Below, in pieces: positions 21,700 to 31,916 of a DNA stretch of 64,000 nucleotides. Source of the stretch: Diphasiastrum complanatum (lineage: Eukaryota; Streptophyta; Lycopodiopsida; Lycopodiales; Lycopodiaceae); contig CM055100.1 in the NCBI GenBank assembly GCA_029204225.1, positions 64,091,067-64,155,066 on the forward strand. Reading direction: 5' to 3'. Each line of letters opens with the position of its first letter. Within the stretch, counting starts at the first letter, position 1. A program made the translations under genes and the position numbers. The notes under the pieces are model-generated. The model saw only the letters and a program-made list of their open reading frames with translations. It was not told the origin of the DNA and made no database searches.

Positions 21700-22935
21700 G
21701 TCCTTCTCTGGACATTCAATTGCCTCCTTGAATGTTTGTGGTTCGCCACTGGATCCACAGAACGCTTTTGATGTAGAAGCAGAGCTACTTGGCACATATC
21801 TTGCTGGCACTCTTCGTTGTCTTGTTGACCTTCTAGGAGATCCTCCTAGAACTGCAATGTCTTTGCCTTTGTCTGCTCTGCTATGTCCAAAACCATCTCG
21901 GTTTACAGGTATCGTAGCAGAAGGTTGCCTCTCGAATCTTTCGTCTTCTGATTCGTCACTCGAATGCGAAGCGACTCAAAAATCTTCTTCTTCGTGTTCG
22001 TCAAATACTCTGCTCCCTCTGTCACAGTTGGCAGATCATAGTACTGTCTTTCAAGAACTTCATAACTGACAAGATCATCATTAGCCATCGTTCTGCTCTC
22101 ATCAAACTTGACATCTCTGATTGTCTTCACAATGTTTGTCTCTAGCATGTAGACTCTGTAATATGACGAATTATTGTCATATCCTACAAGATATCCATGT
22201 TCAGCTTTCTCATCAAGCTTCTTTCAAAGCTTATCAGGAATATGTGCATAAGCTGCACAGCCAAAGATTCTGATGTGAGTCAAATTGGGTTTTCTACCCC
22301 ACCATAATTCGTGTAGTGTCGTGTGAGGCACACCAAACTTTCTTGTCCTGTTCTGAATGTATGTAGCTGTAGCTACTGCTTCAGCCCACAATACTCTTGG
22401 AGCTTTCGAGTAGGCCATCATGCATCTGACAGCTTCCATCAGAGTCCTATTATTTCTTTCTGCAACATCGTTGTGCTGCGATGTGTAAGATGTAGTCCTT
22501 CTATGAATGATACCACGATCATTGTAGAAGTCAATGAAGCGATTTGAGATGTATTCTCCACCTCGATCTGCCCTAATCTGCTTCACTTTGTTGCCAGTGC
22601 ATCTTTATACCCAATTCACATACTTTGTGAATTTGTCAAATGCTTCTGATTTATTCTGAATAAAATATACTCTAGCAAATTTACTGTAATCATCAATAAA
22701 GGTAATGTAATATTTTGAGCCTCCTCCTGAGATCACATTGAAAGGCCCACATATGTCAGAATGCACTAACTCCAGAATCTTAATCGTTATGTAGGAATCC
22801 TTGACAAATGGAGTGCGTGACATCTTACCCTTCATACATGCATTACATGTGGTTGAACTGGCTGCATTCGAGATGCTGACCCCTGTGATTGCTCCATGAT
22901 GGCTTGCTTGGTATAGTGCCATTGAGTTCATATGG
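21700..22935 (-). pseudogene. Element A integrase
   Basis: 22605-22931 contains the zinc-region cysteines (CNACMKGKMSRTPF) and the core start LVHSDICGPFNVISGGGSKY with YITFIDDYSKFARVYF. 22224-22586 carries RADRGGEYISNRF (second Asp) and VAERNNRTLMEAVRCM (catalytic Glu), then FGCAAYAHIPDKL. The DDE residues are all present but the frame is broken at about 22600. The tail 21903-22148 continues towards polymerase. Confidence 0.88.
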
Positions 22936-22949
22936 CATAGTCTCCTGTG

Positions 22950-23480
22950 TCATAGAGTGTCTGGCGAATCATCATGAGTCTGATGCACTTGATCAACAGG
23001 CAGGCGTACCTTTAAGTGATACAGATTGTCTTTTCTTCTATCTTGCGTGATAAGCGTACTAGTACTTGCATCAACAATGTTGCATGCTTCATTTGAGAAT
23101 GTCACAACCATTCCTGCATCAGCTATTCTTGCCACTGGTAGCAAGTCCTGTTGTACTGTAGGCATGAACAGAACATCTTCGAGTCGTCTGTCTTTGCCAT
23201 TCATGTTGAGCCACAGTGAACCAATACCATTCACTTGGTGTTTGGATCCATCTCCAAAAACAATGAATCTTGATGGATTTGCACTTTGGAAATCAGACAT
23301 GATTCGTCTTGATGTAACAAAGTGTGAGGTAGCTCCTGAGTCAAGGATTACCTCTTGTGTGTCAAGTGTTGACACTGCACACATGTCTGCATAATTGTAG
23401 GCGATCAAATTATTTCTGTTCGATCTTTCTTCGTCCATTTTCAAGCTCTCTGGCTCCTCGACATAGGACAAACTATTATT
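22950..23480 (-). pseudogene. Element A protease
   Basis: An open 173-codon piece with the intact copia active site VILDSGATSHFVTS, the GIGSLWLNMNGKDRRLEDVL flap region and LLPVARIADAGMVVTF. This domain is the best preserved part of the element. Confidence 0.88.
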
Positions 23481-23499
23481 TTCTCCTATCTGCTTTGTG

Positions 23500-24392
23500 C
23501 TAATTTGTTTCTTGGGTTCAGGCGGCAGTCCATGGCTGCATGACCTTTCTTGTGGCAGTGGATAAATTCAATTTTTGGATTGAGCCAACACGAATCGACA
23601 AGATGTCCTTCGCATTTGCATCTCACGCAGGTCTTTTTTTTTCCACTTTGTTGTTTCGACTTTTCTTTGTTCTTCCATTTGCCTTTACTGGTTCCTTTTG
23701 CTTGCTGATCACGATCCTGTTTTTGATCTGAATCCCTCTTAGGCTTGAATTGTTCCTTTGTCTTTTCTTTGTTGCTCTAGAGGGCTTGGCCAAAAGCATT
23801 CTTCTGATCAAGGTGCTCTCAAACATCGACTTCTTCTCGAATCTCAACAATTGCCTTTTCGAGTGTCATTGTAGAATCCTTTGCGAGCAGTGTTCTGGTT
23901 GTCTGGAAGGATCTAGGTAAGGCTCTCAACAGATAAGTGAGCTGCTTCTCTGTTGACACTACATTTTTTGCTCCAGAATTGTGTAGTGAAAGGAATAGAT
24001 CCTTCATCTTCCTTACAAAAGAAGTGAGGTCTTTGCCATCCCACTGCAGGTTTGTCAGCTGATCTTCAAGCATCACTATCTGAGTGCGTGATTTCGTCTG
24101 AAATCTCATGAGTAGTGTATCCCACATCTCCTTTGCTTTGGAGAGTGTAGCTAGGGTGTGAGGCTATCTCGATCGATGATGATAGCAAGGCTACTGCCTT
24201 GTCATTCTTCTCCCTCCATTCACGTAGCTCCTTGCCTGCTGTTGTAGGCATCTTCTCAGTGCCATCAACCGAGGGGAATAATCCTTCACCCTTTAGTATC
24301 AGCGAGGTCTTAACCTTCCATGCTAGGAAGTTAGATACTGATGAATCCAGAACTGTTCAAAACTTGGATTGTATGTTGCTGATTGAAGCCAT
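23500..24392 (-). pseudogene. Element A gag with zinc knuckle
   Basis: Start ATG at 24392, followed soon by a stop and the motif SNFLAWKVKTSLILKGEGLF, the usual N-terminus of copia gag. Capsid helices follow in 24066-24251 and 23819-24127 (QLTYLLRALPRSFQTTRTLL). A first CCHC knuckle at about 23600-23640 (CVRCKCEGHLVDSC) is intact; a second one (HCHKKGHAAMDC) has lost its first Cys. Confidence 0.85.
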
Positions 24393-24488
24393 TGCTCCTG
24401 AATTTGTGTTCTCACTTGTTAATGGTTGTTTGTTTGAATGCTTAGCCCCTTTGATCTGATAGCTTTCCTGTTATGTCAGGCTTTGATA

Positions 24489-24505
24489 AGGTGACTCTAA
24501 TACCA
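24489..24505 (-). promoter_or_regulatory. Primer-binding site of copia A
   Basis: On the minus strand TGGTATTAGAGTC lies one base inside the 5' LTR. It matches the initiator tRNA-Met type with two changes from the consensus TGGTATCAGAGC. Confidence 0.85.
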
Positions 24506-24506
24506 C

Positions 24507-24895
24507 TGATGCAAAAAATGCGCTCAAAAAATGCAAATTCCAGTTAGAACTCTAATGACAAACTAATAACATGTCTCGAACAATTCGTGAACAGTTTCGT
24601 GAAACTCCAATTATTTTTGTTCGAGAATAATTTGTGTTGAATCAATCAGGCTTTGTAACATAACGAAACAAAACGAGACGAAATCTAGACGAAAGGAAAG
24701 CGCATAGAGGTCGTGAAACGAAACGATCGAAGCGAAAGCATTCTCGAAAAGATCAATCAGGCTCTGTAACGAGACGAGACGAGACGAAACAAAACAAAAT
24801 GAAATGGAACGAAACGAAATGAAACAAAAATTAAGTGAGCTCTAGAATTGATTTATGCTTATAGCCAAGTGATCGCAAAGCGAAACGGAAGAAAG
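24507..24895 (-). repeat. 5' LTR remnant of copia A
   Basis: About 390 bp beginning TGATGCAAAAAATGCGCTC, truncated at about 24895. It includes another ACGAGACGAAACAAAA-type array (24655-24840). Confidence 0.85.
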
Positions 24896-25333
24896 TACAA
24901 AGTGGATGTGTTGTCTATGGGAGATCATGGGTGGCTGTTGTTGTTGTCAAATCTGATTGCACAGTGCACGAGATGAGAGTGAGAAGGCCGTGACGTCAGT
25001 CTTCATTGATATTAACGTTGATGAAAATGAGAAAAATGCGACACTCTGATAAATGCCTTAAAAATTGATTTATAGGCTACTTTCGCTTTTCCATTAGGGC
25101 ACCTTTGGCATTTGTAGGGCAGTGTCGCCTGTCACAATTCATGTGTAAAAACATAGTGTCACCTTTTTCGCCTGTGGAAATTTACTTGTATTTATGCAGA
25201 GAGTCGTGTTTTATTCGTCTGTCTTATTTTACATGTAAATATGCAGACTGTGCGACAACACAAGCAAAATATAGCAGCATGAATGGAGTAGATTAGATTA
25301 GGATTTAGGAGAGTAAAAGAGATAAATCCAACA
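24896..25333 (-). repeat. 5' LTR remnant of copia B1
   Basis: The terminal 438 bp of a B-type LTR, ending CCAACA and followed by AGCAA, the target duplication shared with 15059-15063. Confidence 0.88.
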
Positions 25334-25338
25334 AGCAA

Positions 25339-26934
25339 AAGAGAGTCTACAGGGGAACTTGGAATTTTTGGGATTTTGAGATTCAAGAAAACTTGGGGGT
25401 TTTGGGATTCAGGAAACTGAGGGGGTTTTGGGGATTCAAGAAAAACTTGGGGATTCAAAAAATGGAGGTTTTGGGGAACGTAGGATATTGGAATTTGGGT
25501 ACGTAGGATTTTGCGATTTGGGAACTCGAAAAATGTGGGAATCTTGGGTATTTTGGAAAATAAAAAAATCGTAATATAGGAATTGGGGAATGTAAATCTA
25601 GAATTCACAAAAAGTCTATCAGACTTGGGATTCACAAAAAGTCCATCAGATTTGGGATTCACAAAAAGTCTATCAGATTTGGGATCCCAAAATGGGAAGG
25701 CAATTCTGGAAATGCAGTTGGGTGGAAACAAAAAGTGTGATGGTGGGAGATGGGTTGATATTTTTGGATCCCTCCTTTGGCTAGTGATAAAGGGTGGATG
25801 GATGTAGCTTATAACCAAGGGGAGAGTCTGAATATAAAATTTTGGAGTCCTGGGGTGATTTTGGGATTGTAGGAAGTTGGGAGTGCAAAAAGTCCAAATC
25901 TATGGATCATTTGGGAGATATGGCTCGCCCTCCTGGGGATTTCAAAATTTGTATTAGATCTCTCATATTTGAAAGAGGAGAGTCAACATCTTCAAAATTG
26001 AAGCCTGTAGGCCAAAAATAATAAATTTGGGATATTCTCTATTTTTGGCCTATCATGTGTGTGTCTTGGCTCTCCTGACTCAAATTGGCTTCTTTACAAG
26101 TAGGGGCTGCCACCTGCAAATAGGCAAACCAAGACCTTGAGGGAACAATGACATATGACAATTTGGGATTGTACAACTCTTGAATCCCAGTTGCAAGCTG
26201 TTTGGGATCCCAGAAAGTGCAAAAATCAAGATTTTCACACTTTTCAATGTAAAATGATGGGCACTTGGGCTCTTGGCTCACCCTTTGGACAATGTACTGG
26301 GCTCAATGAGATCTATCAATGGTGAAGGAGGCGAGCCAACATATTGAAAATTGAAGCTTGTAGGTCAAAAGTAGTATGTTTGGGATTTTTTGACTTTCTG
26401 GTTGATGCTTTGGGTGTCTTGGCTCTTCTGACTCAAGTTAACCTCTTCTTGAGTGGGTAATGCAATCTGAAAATAGGCAAACCAAGAGCTTGAGAGAGCA
26501 GTGAGATATGACACTTTGGGATTAATTTGAGCTAGGTGAGCCAAGTTGAGTAGATTTGGAGCTCTAGGGATCCAAAACAGGTCCAGGGTATTTTTTTCTA
26601 AGTAAAATCTTCATATCTTACTATTCTGGCAGCCCCTTTGATAGATGGTAGTTCAAATCTATTTTATCTTCAGTTAAGAGGGCGAGTCAAGTAGACTAGA
26701 TTTAGGCCTCCAAGCATCAGTTGGGGATTCAAGACCCTGTTTGGTAGTTTGTGACAAGTTGCCACAGTCAGATTTGGGGAGGCAAATTCATGATGGTTTA
26801 AAAATTAGTTTGAAAGCTGTTTTTTGCACTGTCTTGTGGGGGAATGATAGTTCTTCACATACATATGCTCAAAACACCCAAACCACAACCATAACAAGCA
26901 TAATTTTTTTTTTGTAAAGTAGCCACTAAAAACT
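25339..26934. repeat. Unidentified region with G-rich and tandem repeats
   Basis: Three parts are visible. 25370-25450 has repeated G runs (GGGGGTTTTGGG style) on the + strand with G-quadruplex potential. 25607-25687 has three copies of a 27-bp unit ATTCACAAAAAGTCTATCAG(A)CTTGGG. 25940-26760 contains about three imperfect units of roughly 353 bp, marked by GAGTCAACATCTTC-like words at about 25980, 26335 and 26690 and by matching GTGTCTTGGCTC...CAAACCAAGA segments at about 26060 and 26410. A 208-codon minus frame crosses the first two parts and B1's LTR, but it is low in complexity and not a gene I can defend. Confidence 0.6.
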
Positions 26935-27207
26935 AGGGACAGTCCCTCCAGACTTCTTTGGATGTCTGGATACATGGCTGATCTGAGTATCCGAAATGTT
27001 GAGGATGATCAGCGGGAATGCTTTTCCATCTTTCAGCTTTCATCTGGAGATTGTTGCGTCATCAGCTTCGGGTTTTCCTTTTGCACCTGTAACAATGTCA
27101 TACAACTCCTTAGCCATTAACACTGTTTTCATCTTAAATTTCCACATATGGTAATTGGCTCCATCAAGCTTGTCCATGATAGGAATGGCTTTCCCTTGGA
27201 AATCCAT
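26935..27207 (-). pseudogene. Gag N-terminus of a second B-type copia (B2)
   Basis: ATG at 27207 begins MDFQGKAIPIMDKLDGANYH and continues MWKFKMKTVLMAKELYDIVT, the conserved copia gag start. Stops follow, and similarity fades near ILNISDTQISHVS, so only the first 90 or so codons remain. It reads out of the LTR at 27364-28605. Confidence 0.8.
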
Positions 27208-27350
27208 GTGGAAGATTATTCTAGGTGATAGGAATAACTATCAGTGACTTAAGTATGAAAATCCGATGCTAAATTATAGAACAAGAAGACAGATACTCTA
27301 TCGGCTAGTAGAGTCTTGTTACTTTGAAAGCTTATCAAGCTACAGAAAAT

Positions 27351-27363
27351 AGCTCTAGTACCA
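27351..27363 (-). promoter_or_regulatory. Primer-binding site of B2
   Basis: TGGTACTAGAGCT on the minus strand, directly against the LTR edge at 27364; a variant of the initiator tRNA-Met site. Confidence 0.85.
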
Positions 27364-28605
27364 TATTGGGAAGAGGGGGTGTGAAGAAGATAACTCGAAA
27401 AGAAAATGAACACAAAAAGAAACGAACTCGAAACTCGAAAAAGAAACAAATCGTCGAATGAAAATTGTTCGTGCATAGCGGAATAAGCTATCTCACTCTT
27501 TCCTCAAGCACGACTATGCCTATCAAACTCGCACAGAACATTAGTGATAGAAATCACGTTCAATATGATTACGTAGCCAAACATTAAGCATCGAAATATC
27601 AGAAAGATAAATTGCCGCGAACAGCTAGACAAATTATCAATCGTGAATTATTCGTGAAGAGCTAGACTGATAATCAGTTGCGAATTAATCGTCACAAGCT
27701 AGACTAAATATTAGTCGTGAACAGCCAGACTAATGATAATTCGCGAAGGGCAGACTACCAGATTAAGTAATAAGAAAGCCAGACAGAATGTAGAAAGGCA
27801 TTGCAATATTGACACAAATCCGAACGCAGAACAAACAGAGCTGTAATCAGATTAAGTATAGCGAAATATACAGGTCAATAATGCAGGTGAGCACAAGACA
27901 ATAGCGGACATAACCACGTGGGCACAAAGCTAATCACACAATCTGTAAAGGTGATAAACCTATTACTGACAATACATCTGGAAGAAAGAATCAATGCGCG
28001 AAAGCATCTACGATTTCTATCTCTGATTATCAGTGATGTTTCATTTACTCTCTTCTTTTCTGATGTCGTTCTGATACACTGTATTGCTTCACACACTGAA
28101 TACGTAGATGGTATTCAATATATACATTATTTTTACAGGTGTGCAGATGAAGAAAGTACAAAAGTGGATGTGTTGTCTGTGGGAGATCGTGGGTGGCTAC
28201 TGTCGTTGTCAAATCTGATTGCACAATGCATGGGATGAGCGTGAGAAGGCCGTGACGTCAGCCTTTGCTAAAATTAACGTTGGTGAAAATGCGAAAAATA
28301 CGACACTCTAGCAAATGCCTTGAAAATTGATTTATAGGGTACCTTTGCTTTTCCATTAGGGCACGTTTGATATTTGTAGGACAGTGTCACCTTTTTCTCC
28401 TGTCACAAATCACGTGTAAAAACACAGCGTTGCCTTTTTCGCCTGTGGAAATTTACTTGTATTTATGCAGACAATCGCGTTTTATTCGCCTGTCTTATTT
28501 TACATGTAAATATGCGGACTGTGCGACAACACAAGTAAAATACAACAACATGAATGTAGGCAGATTAACATAGGATTTAGGAGAGTAAAGGAGATAAATC
28601 CAACA
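27364..28605 (-). repeat. 5' LTR of B2
   Basis: 1242 bp related to the B1 3' LTR throughout, ending CCAACA. The outermost dinucleotide at the left has changed from TG to TA. The flank after 28605 (GGGGA) does not match a partner in the window, so B2 is a 5' fragment of a separate insertion. Confidence 0.88.
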
Positions 28606-29769
28606 GGGGAGATGGTCTATATTTGTTTATAGGTGGTTTTATTTGCTTTTTTGCCCATTTTTTTTTAAAATAGGCTTTTTACTCACCCTACAATTTTTTG
28701 GTATTTTTTTTTGTGAAAATTGTACTCGTCAATCCACTAGTAAATAGAACAGGCTTCGACATGGAAATCCACTAGACGATGAATTAATATCCTTTTCATA
28801 ACTTATAAGCTTTATAATCGTATGACTAACAAAAATTTTGTAAGTAGTGATGTAATATTTCTCAAGAATCAATTTAACAATATAAAAGGTATTTTACATT
28901 TAACAGATACTAATGATTTTTTTTAAAACATCTACTATAGTCAAAGATTAAGAAGAAGAAAAAACTCAATTGTCACAAATCCAACAATCTATTCCAAGAA
29001 AATCAACTTCCACAAGATTTCCATCAAATAAATCTATTATTCAAGCTTCATGTTATTTTGTGGAAGAATGAACTTCTATTGATGAAGCTATGTTGCATTC
29101 TAATGCAAAATTTATTATCAAAGTTTCATGTTATTTGTGGAAGGTTTGCATTCTAATGCAAATAAGGGAAACTCAACATTCAAGAAAAAATACCAATCCC
29201 TTATTGATCCTTGGTATGTCATGAATTTACCTACGGTTGTAAATTTAAAGCTAATTGAAAGAAATATTCAGACAACCATAATTGATTCGTTTTTCCTTAA
29301 AAGCAATTTTATCCCAAGTGCAGGTTACAAAATTAATTTTAAAGATGATGTCAAATCTTTCTTTATAGCTTTGTTGTGATAATGGTAAGCTATATTGACG
29401 ATTTGCTAGAAGCTAATGTGCCACTCCTAGGTGAGTTTAAGCTTTTAAATAATTTTTTAAGTTCTTCTAGAATGTGAAGGTTATTTATTTATTTCTTTTT
29501 CAATGATTCTAAGCTATGCGTAACTAAGACAAGCAATACTCCTTGTGATGTATTGATCACGTTGTTATTATCTTTGTCAATACATTACCTTTCAATAATG
29601 TGCAAGTTCTAGACTTCTCATATAAACCTGCACGTTATTTACTTGGAATCCAAACTAAAAGAATCCAATATATTCTTTTCAAAGGCATCAGCAAACTGGG
29701 AATAGTTAAAAATTCAATAATTTATACAACATGAGAACCAATTGTTTTCAAAATCCAGATCAAGGGGAA
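28606..29769. other. AT-rich stretch without a supported gene
   Basis: Low-complexity T/A-rich DNA. An 83-codon frame (29128-29379) and earlier short pieces on the + strand have coding-like phrases (SLIDPWYVMNLPTVVN) but no recognisable domain and frequent stops upstream. A repeated phrase TTTCATGTTAT(T)TTGTGGAAG occurs at about 29046 and 29118. Confidence 0.4.
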
Positions 29770-30313
29770 GTGTTAAATTTCGTGTGTGAGATTGCTAGTT
29801 ATGTGAAACCTTCACACATGAAATGTGTTTGCATTTTTCAACACCTTTCAAAATGACTATTGGTAGACTTCTAGCACTCAAAATGCTTCTCGTCTTGGCC
29901 CAATCAATCTAGCACTAAGCTTGGATATGCTACAATGAGATCAATACCAAAATCTAGCAAATCACTCCCTAGATCTATGATTTTTGGCAATCAACTCCCT
30001 AGTTCTCACCACTCCCTATCAAGATCTAAAAAATGGACTTTTTGGGCCTGATTCGAGCTTCCAAACATTTGGCATCAATGATTAATTTCAAGTTCTAATC
30101 ATTGATATGGAAACTATGAAGCTAGATCTAAACAATGCACCAAAAATCTTAAAAAATGGACGTGTGTGTGTGAATTATGGGACAAATTCAAAGTCAGGCA
30201 CTTAAAAGGCAATTTCAGTATGGCCCCACACGTGTGAACAGTACACCTGCAGCCTATAACTAAATTTGATCCAACAAATTTGAAGCTATCACTCGTACTT
30301 GGCTCTAATACCA
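29770..30313 (-). mobile_element. Leader of a minus-strand copia related to H
   Basis: Sequence resembling the untranslated leader of H (including CTGTTCACACGTGTGGGG near 30228-30243) runs up to a primer-binding site TGGTATTAGAGCC (30301-30313, minus). No coding region follows on its left, so the internal body is lost. Confidence 0.7.
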
Positions 30314-30900
30314 TGTTGAAAATCTCTGATTTTTGACCTTAAATGGATCTACAATCGATTCACAAGAGGTGTTGGATGCTAGTTGGAATGATCACAAATC
30401 TAATGTCTAGATCTTGATCTTGATAAAAAAAAAAATTAGCACTTAACTAGTAAGAACAACATGTAAATTGATCAAACTAACTAAATAGCGATCTCGCACG
30501 TTTGAAAATTTGTCATTGTACGGACAGTGGGCAAAGAGTGAAGTACTTTTACTATGGATAGCATTCAATGCAAAAAATCACAACACAAATAGTGAAAATG
30601 ACAAGGATTTGCCTCAAAATCAAGATCTCTCATCAAAATTGATATTTACAATGATGATCTATAGATCTAGCACTTACTTGTTGGCTACCTCTACCACTCA
30701 AATGCACAACACCCATGTAATTATGAGCTATTGCTTCCATATCGATTGTTATGCATGAACAATTGCCTTAATACTTGGTCGATTTTCTTTGGACTCTTTT
30801 TCACACTACAATATTTGCTTGATCATGTTGATGGATCTAAATGGTGTCTAAAATAATATATCTTGTAATTGTTGTACTTTGCAATAGTGAATCCTTCAAT
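30314..30900 (-). repeat. LTR of the H-like minus-strand copia (outer end approximate)
   Basis: Begins TGTTGAAAATCTC at the primer site. 30340-30385 matches the end of the H LTR read backwards (AAATGGATCTACAA...GTGTTGGATGCTAG). The inner edge is exact, but I could not find the outer end; 30900 is a guess. Confidence 0.55.
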
Positions 30901-30936
30901 TGATTCGCAATAAAATTGATCCTTATTTATGTTATC

Positions 30937-31488
30937 AAACTCTCATGACTAAATCTTATACAATAGTTAGCAAACCCTAAGCCTTTGATAGCATGATAAA
31001 AGTAAGCAAGGGAGTGAGAATCAAGCATCACATCAATAATAAACGCTAAGATTATCCTAACCTACTCTACAACACTTTATTGATAGCATAAAAAATTGAA
31101 TATAGAGCTCAAAGTCAAACTAATGTTACTTGACACTAGCCACAAAGGACAAATTTAGCCCTACTTTTTATTGGACCTTCTCCAAGAACTTGCAGTAGGA
31201 AACTCTTATGACTAAATCTTATACAATAAGATTGAACCACATTGTTATCAAACCTTAAGGCTTTGATAGCATGACAAAAATCAAGCAAGGGAGTGAGAAA
31301 TCAAGCATCACACCAATAAACGCTAAGATTATCATAACCTACTCTACAACACTTTATTGATACAACACTCCATTGATAGCATAAAAAATGAGCTCAAAGG
31401 CAAATTAATGTTTTACTTGACAGTAGCCACAAATGACAACTTTAGCCCTACTTTTTATTGGACCTTCTCCAAGAACTTGCAAGTAGGA
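30937..31488. repeat. Tandem duplication, offset 263 bp
   Basis: Copy 1 (30937-31199) and copy 2 (31200-31488) share long stretches, starting AAACTCT(C/T)ATGACTAAATC and ending with CCTTCTCCAAGAACTTGC. Copy 2 has small insertions. No coding sequence is evident. 31489-31900 has nothing I can support. Confidence 0.92.
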
Positions 31489-31916
31489 GGGCCTCATGCA
31501 CTCAAAAAATGAATGATCCCTAATTAAATGTTTAATAATAGCTAGAGTTGAATTTGAACCTTACATTCCATGCAACATATTAGAATTGAGATCAGTAGGC
31601 CTATCTACCTTAATCTGACTGACTTACCTTAAATTGACTAAAATTTATATTCTAGGCTAAATTGGACTAATAGAGTTAAATCCACGATATTAACCATGAC
31701 CATAATGATGTTTAGATCCCCTAGACCTAGATACACATTTGGAATTATCATTTCCAACTCACAATGACACAATAGTACCAGAACTTGTCACCACAAGCAT
31801 AACAATCGGCATTAAGTGCTATCAATGCAATCCCAACTCTCAAACCTAAACCACAAATGAATCATAAAATTGCAATCATGAACTTGACCACCCAATAAGT
31901 TGATCTAAATTTTCCA

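Larger units (their letters stand above)
19944..24895 (-). mobile_element. Ty1/copia element A, nested in B1
   Basis: Left (3') LTR begins TGATGCAAAAAATGCGCTC at 19944, and the right (5') LTR begins with the same bases at 24507. The body reads gag, protease, integrase, reverse transcriptase on the minus strand. RNase H is missing: polymerase sequence starts directly beside the left LTR near 20925, whereas the related copy C (58174-60543) retains RNase H. The right LTR breaks off at about 24895, where B1 LTR sequence resumes. It is therefore a deleted copy inserted in the gag of B1. Confidence 0.85.
15064..25333 (-). mobile_element. Ty1/copia element B1, with copia A inside it
   Basis: The 3' LTR lies at the left (15064-16281, TGTTGG...CCAACA) and a remnant of the 5' LTR at the right (24896-25333, ending in the same bases CCAACA). 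AGCAA precedes the left LTR (15059-15063) and follows the right one (25334-25338), which is a matching 5-bp target duplication and ties the two ends together. The internal region 16282-19943 runs RNase H, reverse transcriptase, integrase, protease, gag in minus orientation and stops in mid-gag, where the A element begins. The gag N-terminus, primer site and about 780 bp of the 5' LTR are missing, so a deletion followed the insertion of A. Confidence 0.85.

Noticed and set aside
25192-25818. 208-codon minus frame with three PKSDRLFVN units
   Set aside because: Repetitive Pro/Phe/Ser-rich sequence that runs into the B1 LTR; no domain, no splice or promoter context.
29128-29379. 83-codon + frame in AT-rich DNA
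   Set aside because: No recognisable family and stops just upstream; length is within chance for this composition.
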